A program made the position numbers and the translations under genes. From NCBI GenBank assembly GCA_003454835.1, contig DMTA01000292.1, positions 1-6,754 on the forward strand: a stretch of 6,754 nt of DNA, given 5' to 3'. Below are positions 1-4,952 of the stretch, piece after piece. This DNA is from Achromobacter sp. (GTDB lineage Bacteria > Pseudomonadota > Gammaproteobacteria > Burkholderiales > Burkholderiaceae_B). Below the pieces are notes generated by a model that worked only from the letters and a program-made list of their open reading frames with translations, had not been told where the DNA came from and did no database searches. How positions within the stretch are numbered: the stretch's first letter is position 1; every line of letters starts with the position of its first letter.

Positions 1-1
1 G

Positions 2-503
<502 letters not shown>

Positions 504-540
504 GGCTGACGCCACGATCGGTCTCAAGCAAATTTTTTCT

Positions 541-546
541 GGAGTG
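541..546 (+). promoter_or_regulatory. Ribosome binding site of cheY
   Basis: GGAGTG lies four bases before the ATG at 551 and directly after a T-rich stretch (533-538). It supports the chosen cheY start, which also agrees with the family N-terminus. Confidence 0.7.
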
Positions 547-550
547 AAAG

Positions 551-940
551 ATGGTAGACAAGGGCCTGAAGATTCTGGTGGTGGATGACTTCCCCACCAT
601 GCGGCGGATCATCCGCAACCTGCTCAAAGAGCTGGGTTTTGAAAACGTGGATGAAGCCGAAGACGGCGCCATTGGCCTGGAGAAGCTGCGCAACGGCGGC
701 TTCCAGTTCGTGGTGTCCGACTGGAACATGCCCAATCTGGACGGTCTGGAGATGCTCAAGCAGATCCGCGCCGACGCGTCGCTGGCTTCGCTGCCGGTGC
801 TGATGGTGACGGCGGAAGCCAAGAAGGAAAACATCGTTGCCGCAGCCCAGGCCGGCGCCAACGGTTACGTGGTCAAGCCTTTCACCGCGGCAACGCTGGA
901 GGAAAAGCTGAACAAGATCTTCGAAAAGATTGGCGGGTGA
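551..940 (+). CDS. cheY: CheY chemotaxis response regulator
   Basis: CheY is a single-domain receiver. CheA phosphorylates it, and CheY-P binds FliM in the flagellar switch to change motor rotation. The 129-residue product matches the family length (128-129) and shares the enteric numbering exactly. It has acidic pocket D12 and D13 (KILVVDDFP), phosphoacceptor D57 ([12 protein letters not shown]), T87 (LMVTAEA), Y106 and K109 (NGYVVKPF). There is no output domain, signal peptide or membrane segment. A good ribosome binding site precedes the ATG. The stop is 8 bases before the cheZ ATG, which argues for translational coupling of regulator and phosphatase. No dedicated promoter is visible in the 51-base gap after cheB, so transcription probably comes from the upstream che operon. 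Confidence 0.98.
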   Translation: MVDKGLKILVVDDFPTMRRIIRNLLKELGFENVDEAEDGAIGLEKLRNGGFQFVVSDWNMPNLDGLEMLKQIRADASLASLPVLMVTAEAKKENIVAAAQAGANGYVVKPFTAATLEEKLNKIFEKIGG

Positions 941-948
941 GGTGTGCG

Positions 949-1581
949 ATGAGCTCAACGGAAACAGTTGACCCGGCAGAGTCGCCCGACCTGATCCATC
1001 GCATCGCCTCGCTCACCCGCATGCTGCGCGACAGCATGCGCGAACTGGGCCTGGATCAAGCGATCAAGGACGCCGCCAATGCAATCCCCGACGCGCGCGA
1101 CCGTCTGCGGTATGTGGCGCAGATGACAGAGCAGGCCGCCAATCGTGTGCTCAACGCCACCGAGCAGGCGGGTCCGATTCAGGACAACATGTCGCGTTCG
1201 GCGCAGGCGCTGGATAGCCGCTGGCAGCAATGGTACGACCAGCCGCTGGAAATGCCGGAAGCGCGCGAACTGGTGCAGGACACGCGCGCCTTCCTGGCGG
1301 ACGTGCCCAAGCAGACGCAGCAGACGCAGTCCAAGCTGATGGAAATCATCATGGCGCAGGATTTCCAGGACCTGACGGGCCAGGTCATCATGCGCATGAT
1401 GGACGTGGTGGGCGCGATCGAACGCGAACTGCTGCAGGTGCTGCTGGACAACGTGCCGCAAGAGCGTCGCGATGAAGCCAACAGCCTGCTCAACGGTCCG
1501 CAGATCAACCCGCAGGGCAAGACCGACGTGGTCACCAGCCAGGACCAGGTCGACGACCTTCTGGCCAGCCTGGGCTTCTGA
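949..1581 (+). CDS. cheZ: CheZ, phosphatase of CheY-P
   Basis: CheZ is a cytoplasmic dimer that speeds dephosphorylation of CheY-P and so ends the tumble signal. The 210-residue product is close to the enteric length (214). The active-site helix is present as [20 protein letters not shown]141 and Q145 correspond to D143 and the catalytic Q147 of E. coli. The last residues, [12 protein letters not shown], form the C-terminal CheY-binding peptide after a flexible linker (about residues 180-198). The middle is rich in Gln and charged residues, as expected of the long helical hairpin. I chose ATG 949 ([11 protein letters not shown]): it lies 8 bases after cheY and has GTGAGG (937-942) as a Shine-Dalgarno-like stretch. 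An in-frame GTG at 937 would overlap cheY and is less likely. The gene is the last of the che operon here; a hairpin follows it. Confidence 0.97.
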   Translation: MSSTETVDPAESPDLIHRIASLTRMLRDSMRELGLDQAIKDAANAIPDARDRLRYVAQMTEQAANRVLNATEQAGPIQDNMSRSAQALDSRWQQWYDQPLEMPEARELVQDTRAFLADVPKQTQQTQSKLMEIIMAQDFQDLTGQVIMRMMDVVGAIERELLQVLLDNVPQERRDEANSLLNGPQINPQGKTDVVTSQDQVDDLLASLGF

Positions 1582-1591
1582 GCCCGGCTTT
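1567..1591 (+). terminator. Possible weak terminator overlapping the cheZ stop codon
   Basis: AGCC-(T)-GGGCT, loop TCTG, then AGCCCGGCT forms a 9-bp stem with one bulged T, followed by only three T (1589-1591). It spans the TGA of cheZ. The T run is short, so termination may be partial or absent. It may act with the stronger hairpin at 1608-1633. Confidence 0.3.
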
Positions 1592-1607
1592 CGCAACGAC
1601 CGGCGTT

Positions 1608-1633
1608 GGCGGGAAGACGAAAGTCTTTCCGCC
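1608..1633 (+). terminator. Strong hairpin with GAAA tetraloop after cheZ (possible terminator or mRNA 3' end)
   Basis: GGCGGGAAGAC-GAAA-GTCTTTCCGCC folds into an uninterrupted 11-bp stem with a single G-U pair and a GNRA-type GAAA loop closed by C-G. It starts 26 bases after the cheZ stop. There is no T tract after it, so it may be a 3'-end stabilising structure or a processing site rather than a classical intrinsic terminator. The fold is seen directly; its role is inferred. Confidence 0.5.
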
Positions 1634-1674
1634 CGCATGCTCCAGAGGCGCCGTTTGTTGCGCGCGGTTGCGCG

Positions 1675-1713
1675 GGTGTCGGAGACCGGCGTGCTAGCCC
1701 GGTGTCCGACACC
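1675..1713. repeat. 15-bp imperfect inverted repeat, GGTGTCGGA type (possible dispersed repeat or terminator)
   Basis: The left arm GGTGTCGGAGACCGG (1675-1689) pairs with the right arm CCGGTGTCCGACACC (1699-1713) with one G-G mismatch (1684/1704). The 9-base spacer contains the palindrome GCTAGC. The right arm itself holds the small palindrome GTGTCCGACAC. No T tract follows. The arrangement resembles intergenic dispersed palindromes of this bacterial group, but that is from memory and copy number cannot be tested here. Confidence 0.6.
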
Positions 1714-1771
1714 TTCCAGCATGCCGCCCCGCAAATGCATTCCTTTGGCCTCCCTCTCATGACGTATTCCC

Positions 1772-1800
1772 TAAGGGCGCAAACGCTGCCCGGCCGATAG
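1772..1800 (+). promoter_or_regulatory. Candidate sigma-28 (FliA) promoter of the receptor gene
   Basis: GCCGATAG (1793-1800) matches 7 of 8 bases of the flagellar sigma-28 -10 box GCCGATAA. A TAAG at 1772-1775 resembles the TAAA -35 core, but the spacer is 17 bases instead of the usual 15. The -35 region sits in a small palindrome, CCCTAAGGG (1769-1777). Transcription would begin near 1807 and leave a leader of about 100 bases before the GTG at 1911. Receptor genes are common FliA targets, which supports the call. The long spacer and partial -35 weaken it. Confidence 0.5.
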
Positions 1801-1896
1801 ACTCCTGCCAACAATAATCGGGGCCTTGCAGCGCAAGACAAGGCGCGCTTTGCGCGTCAGGCCACGGATGCCCAAAGCAGGCGGTCCGGGCCAGGG

Positions 1897-1904
1897 AGAG
1901 GAGG
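1897..1904 (+). promoter_or_regulatory. Strong ribosome binding site fixing the GTG start of the receptor
   Basis: AGAGGAGG is a near-ideal Shine-Dalgarno sequence 6 bases before GTG 1911. It decides the start: no in-frame ATG at a good distance competes with it, and the next in-frame ATG lacks such a site. Confidence 0.8.
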
Positions 1905-1910
1905 TTCACT

Positions 1911-3458
1911 GTGGCCAGATCCGTATTCCGCCTGGGCGGCATGTGGGGCTTGTTGCGTCGGCTCAATCGCGGCGACGCGATGCTGTCGGAGCGCGCCCTG
2001 TCTTTCAGTCCGGCCGCATGGCCGCTGTACCGTTTCCTGGCGCAGATCCGCCTGCGGGTCATGACCGTGCGCCAATCCAGCATCGAAATCGCGCTCAACG
2101 CGGCGCGCACGCAATTCCAGGCGGGGCGCTGTTCGCTGCTGGCTCGCGAGCAGGCCAGGGCTGCCGAGGCTCTGGCTGCCAGCGGCGCGCAGATTGCGGA
2201 CCTGTCCGCTTCCACTTCCACGCATGCCCGCGATATCGCAGCCGTTTCCGGCCAGAACCTGCATGCTGCGCAGCAGGCGCTGGCCGAGCTTTCCGACGTC
2301 AAGGCGCGCGTCGACCGCATGACGCGCGAGATGGCAGCCTTTACCGACGTGGTGGGGCAACTGGCCGCCCGCGCGCAGTCGGTGGGCGACATCAGCAAAG
2401 CAATCAAAGGCATTGCGCTGCAGACGCAGCTGCTGGCGTTGAACGCGGGCGTCGAGGCGGCCAGGGCAGGGGACGCGGGACGGGGCTTTGCGGTGGTGGC
2501 CAGCGAAGTCGGCCGTCTGGCCGAACGCGTCAACACCGCCACTGGCGACATCGGCCGCCATACCTCGGAGATGCTGGGTCTGGTCGACTCCACCCAGCGC
2601 CAGACCGGCACGCTGCGCGAGGACGTGGACGCGTCGGGCGCGGTGCTGAACCGCACCTGTGACGGATTCGAGCGATTCGTGCGCGACTTCGACAGCATGA
2701 ACCGGCAGGTGGGCGAAGTGGTGCAGGCGATCGGCGAGGTCGACGCGACCAATCACGGCATGAGCCAGGAGGTCGGGCGCATCGCGGCGCTGAGCGCGGA
2801 CGTGCTTGAACGGGTCGGCAGCATGTCAGGCGAGATCGACCGCATCCGCCGCCAGACCGAAAGCGTGCAGGAAGTGCTGGCCGACATGCGCACCGGCAAT
2901 ACCGCGTTCGACAGCCTGTCGGCGTCGCTGGAGGCGTTTGCGGACGCGGCGGCCGGTCTGCTGCATGATGCCCGCCGGCGCGGCGTGGATGTGTTCGACC
3001 GCCACTACCAGCGCATTTCCGGCAGCGAGCCGCCGCGCTATCACACGGCGTATGACCGGGCCATCGATGAGCCGCTCACACGTCTGCTCGACAGCGTGCT
3101 GGAGGCGGTGCCGGGCGCCATCTACACGATCCTGGTGGACAACCGGGGCTACGCGCCCGCGCACAACAGCCGGTTCTCGCTGGCGCCGACCGGCGATCCG
3201 AAGGTCGACATCGTCCGGGTGCGCAACAAGCGGATCTTTGACGATCCGGTGGGCGCCCGGCTGGCCGCCAACACGGGCGCGCAGTTGTTTCAGACGTATT
3301 CGCGCGATACCGGCGAGATCGTCAACGACATTTCCCTGCCCATTTATCTGGGGCCGGAACACTGGGGCGCCGTCCGCATCGGACTGGATTACGCGCGCTT
3401 CCAGGCCATCATGGACGGGCAGGGGGCCGGCAGTCGGACGGCGCCGGCGGCGGGCTGA
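1911..3458 (+). CDS. Soluble methyl-accepting chemotaxis protein with N-terminal signalling hairpin and C-terminal sensor-like module
   Basis: Receptors of this family control CheA kinase through CheW. The 515-residue product has no signal peptide and no convincing membrane segment, so it should be cytoplasmic. After a basic, Arg-rich N-terminus (1-55), a long Ala-, Glu- and Arg-rich coiled coil runs from about 55 to 330. Its tip, at about 166-200, reads IALQTQLLALNAGVEAARAG followed by DAGRGFAVVASEV, which identifies the MCP signalling domain. The C-terminal part (about 365-500) contains HYQRISG, AIYTILVDNRGYAPAHNSRFS, KRIFDDPVG and PIYLGPEHWGAVRIGL. This resembles the PAS/Cache-like module found at the end of many betaproteobacterial receptors, so sensing probably happens there; the ligand is unknown. 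No CheR-docking pentapeptide is visible at the C-terminus (SRTAPAAG). Several normally invariant tip residues are changed (see findings). It lies between cheZ and flhB with gaps of over 300 bases on both sides, which suggests its own transcription unit. Confidence 0.93.
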   Translation: MARSVFRLGGMWGLLRRLNRGDAMLSERALSFSPAAWPLYRFLAQIRLRVMTVRQSSIEIALNAARTQFQAGRCSLLAREQARAAEALAASGAQIADLSASTSTHARDIAAVSGQNLHAAQQALAELSDVKARVDRMTREMAAFTDVVGQLAARAQSVGDISKAIKGIALQTQLLALNAGVEAARAGDAGRGFAVVASEVGRLAERVNTATGDIGRHTSEMLGLVDSTQRQTGTLREDVDASGAVLNRTCDGFERFVRDFDSMNRQVGEVVQAIGEVDATNHGMSQEVGRIAALSADVLERVGSMSGEIDRIRRQTESVQEVLADMRTGNTAFDSLSASLEAFADAAAGLLHDARRRGVDVFDRHYQRISGSEPPRYHTAYDRAIDEPLTRLLDSVLEAVPGAIYTILVDNRGYAPAHNSRFSLAPTGDPKVDIVRVRNKRIFDDPVGARLAANTGAQLFQTYSRDTGEIVNDISLPIYLGPEHWGAVRIGLDYARFQAIMDGQGAGSRTAPAAG

Positions 3459-3618
3459 TGGGTGGGTAATGGGGCGGTAATGGGTCGGAAATAGGTCGGA
3501 AATGGCGCCGCAGTGGGGCGGCAAATGGGTCGACAAATGGGTCGGCAATGGGTCGGCAATGGGTCGAGTAAGGGACCGGGTAATGAGGCGGGTAATGGAC
3601 CGGGTAATGGGCCGGGTT
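3458..3618. repeat. Degenerate G-rich tandem array, about 14 units of 11-12 bases
   Basis: The unit is roughly ATGGGTCGGNA(A). Unit lengths along the array are 11, 11, 11, 11, 10, 13, 12, 11, 11, 12, 12, 12, 12 and 12. Two adjacent units (3537-3547, 3548-3558) are identical. The left half tends to end in GGAA, GGTA or GGCA; the right half has a 12-base ACCGGGTA-like form. The array starts on the A of the receptor's TGA stop and ends about 175 bases before flhB. Codon-like open frames on the other strand here are simply the repeat translated. Confidence 0.85.
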
Positions 3619-3667
3619 GGCGTAGCGGGCTGAATCGGCCCGCCCAGGGGGGCTTGCCGGGCAGCCG

Positions 3668-3695
3668 GCGGCGCATCCGGGAATAGCGCCGCTTT
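3668..3695 (+). terminator. GC-rich hairpin followed by TTT, possible terminator of the receptor gene
   Basis: GCGGCGC (3668-3674) and GCGCCGC (3686-3692) form a perfect 7-bp stem with an 11-base loop, followed by TTT and a run of six C. Two smaller hairpins lie just upstream: GCGGGC/GCCCGC at 3625-3643 and GCCGG/CCGGC at 3656-3669. The short T run makes efficient intrinsic termination uncertain. Its position between the receptor and the putative flhB promoter fits a boundary between units. Confidence 0.4.
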
Positions 3696-3706
3696 CCCCC
3701 CGTTTC

Positions 3707-3741
3707 TTGGCATATCGCCAACCCCCGGCGCCTCCTAGAAT
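3707..3741 (+). promoter_or_regulatory. Candidate flhBA promoter region: TTGGC inverted repeat and TAGAAT -10 box
   Basis: TAGAAT (3736-3741) matches 5 of 6 bases of the housekeeping -10 box and is a form often seen in betaproteobacteria. TTGGCA (3707-3712) resembles a -35 box, but the 23-base spacing is too long for the pair to act alone. TTGGC-ATATC-GCCAA (3707-3721) is a perfect 5-bp inverted repeat located where an activator or the -35 contact would be. A -10 box with a poor -35 fits an activator-dependent class II flagellar promoter. The expected start, near 3748, gives a leader of about 47 bases. Confidence 0.4.
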
Positions 3742-3794
3742 CTCGGCGGGCGGCTTGCATTCCACGTCAGCGAGCCGCAACGACTCCGTAGAGC

Positions 3795-4949
3795 ATGTCC
3801 GAAGAAAGCGACCTCGAGAAAACCGAAGCCGCCTCTGCCAGGCGCCTGGAAAAGGCGCGCGAGGAGGGGCAGATTGCGCGTTCCCGGGAACTGGGCACGT
3901 TCATGATGCTGGCCGTCGGTGTCGCCGCGATCTGGGCGAGCGGCGGGTCGCTGTACAAGGGTCTGAGCGGTGTGCTGCGTAACGGGCTGGCTTTCGATCA
4001 GCGCGTCGCGCTGGATCCCGGCGTCATGGTCGAGCAGGCGGTGAGCGGTTTCGGCCATGCGCTGCTGGTGCTGCTGCCGATCTTCGGCCTGCTGGCGGTG
4101 GTTGCGGTGCTGTCCAGCGTAGTGCTGGGCGGCCTGGTGATTTCGACCAAGCCGCTGACGCCCAATTTTTCGAAGCTCAGCCCGCTGGCCGGGTTGAAGC
4201 GCATGTTCTCGTCGCAGACGGTGGTGGAGCTGATCAAGGCGCTGGCCAAGGCGATGCTGGTCGGCGGCGTGGCGGTCTGGGTCATCTGGCGCTACCACGA
4301 CGACATGATGGGCCTGATGCACGTGGCGCCGTCGGCCGCGCTGACCAAGGCGCTGAGCGTGGTGGCGATGTGCTGCGCCTTTATCGTGGCGTCGCTGCTC
4401 ATCATCGTCATGCTGGACGTGCCCTGGCAGATCTGGAGCCACCTGAAGAAGCTGCGGATGTCCAAAGAGGACGTGCGCCAGGAGCACAAGGAAAGCGAAG
4501 GCGATCCGCATGTGAAGGCGCGGATCCGGCAGCAGCAGCGCCAGGCGGCCCGCCGGCGCATGATGTCCGAGGTGCCGAAGGCAGACGTCGTGGTCACCAA
4601 CCCGACGCACTATGCGGTGGCGCTGAAGTACGACGAATCGAAGGGCGGCGCGCCGCGCGTGCTGGCCAAGGGCACGGGACTGATCGCCGCGAAGATCCGC
4701 GAGCTGGCCGCCGAGAACAAGATTCCCACATTGGAAGCGCCGCCGTTGGCGCGCGCATTGCATCAACACGTCGAGCTGGGGCAAGAAATCCCGGCCGAGC
4801 TGTATACCGCGGTGGCGGAAGTGCTGGCATGGGTATTCCAGCTACGATCCTGGCGCTCGGGCTGGGGGCTTGAACCCTCGGCCCCCACGAAGTTGAACGT
4901 GCCAGCCGAACTGGACCCGCAGGCAAAAACCGCAGCACAAGGAGTTTAA
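3795..4949 (+). CDS. flhB: FlhB, flagellar export-gate and substrate-specificity switch protein
   Basis: FlhB sits in the inner membrane at the base of the flagellum. It switches export from rod/hook to filament substrates when its cytoplasmic domain cleaves itself. The 384-residue product matches the enteric length (about 382). The N-terminus SEESDLEKTEAAS...RRLEKAREEGQ is the family hallmark. Four membrane segments are visible at about residues 33-50, 88-116, 143-166 and 186-212. The cytoplasmic domain has HLKKLRMSKEDVRQEHKESEGDPHVK and the autocleavage motif NPTH at 269-272, in exactly the Salmonella numbering, so cleavage between N269 and P270 is expected. LEAPPLARALHQHVELGQEIP then follows. 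The last 30 residues or so are a variable tail. The ribosome binding site is weak (TAGAG just before the ATG), and the start rests on family alignment. Only 3 bases separate it from flhA, so the two are co-transcribed. Confidence 0.98.
   Translation: MSEESDLEKTEAASARRLEKAREEGQIARSRELGTFMMLAVGVAAIWASGGSLYKGLSGVLRNGLAFDQRVALDPGVMVEQAVSGFGHALLVLLPIFGLLAVVAVLSSVVLGGLVISTKPLTPNFSKLSPLAGLKRMFSSQTVVELIKALAKAMLVGGVAVWVIWRYHDDMMGLMHVAPSAALTKALSVVAMCCAFIVASLLIIVMLDVPWQIWSHLKKLRMSKEDVRQEHKESEGDPHVKARIRQQQRQAARRRMMSEVPKADVVVTNPTHYAVALKYDESKGGAPRVLAKGTGLIAAKIRELAAENKIPTLEAPPLARALHQHVELGQEIPAELYTAVAEVLAWVFQLRSWRSGWGLEPSAPTKLNVPAELDPQAKTAAQGV
4939..4944 (+). promoter_or_regulatory. Ribosome binding site of flhA inside the end of flhB
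   Basis: AAGGAG lies 8 bases before ATG 4953 and overlaps the last flhB codons. A second AAGGA (4948-4952) touches the start codon. This arrangement suggests translational coupling of flhB and flhA. Confidence 0.75.
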
Positions 4950-4952
4950 GGA

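Noticed and set aside
533..538. Run of six T before cheY as an intrinsic terminator after cheB
   Set aside because: No adequate stem lies directly upstream; the nearest palindrome is about 29 bases away, and cheB-cheY-cheZ are normally one operon.
713..722. GGTGTCCGAC inside cheY, similar to the arm of the inverted repeat at 1699-1713
   Set aside because: It encodes the conserved V-S-D around D57 and has no inverted partner; a chance match.
955..1740. 261-codon - strand frame opposite cheZ
   Set aside because: It is antisense to a well-conserved gene, His- and Arg-rich, with no homology recognised.
1757..2752. 331- and 299-codon open frames on the - strand opposite the receptor gene
   Set aside because: They mirror the receptor's coiled coil; their composition is low-complexity and no start with a ribosome binding site is evident.
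3480..3501. FlhDC-box-like AATGG...AAATAGG in the tandem array
   Set aside because: The spacing between the two parts is five bases instead of two to three. The match arises from the repeat unit itself, so it is probably accidental.
2826..3713. 295-codon - strand frame reading through the tandem array as PITRS/LPTH-like repeats
   Set aside because: The repeated peptides are only the DNA repeat translated. The rest is antisense to the receptor, and part of the array has 11-base units that do not keep a frame.
3735..4784. 349-codon open frame on the - strand opposite flhB
   Set aside because: It is a shadow of the codon pattern of flhB, rich in His, Gln and Arg, with no domain recognised.
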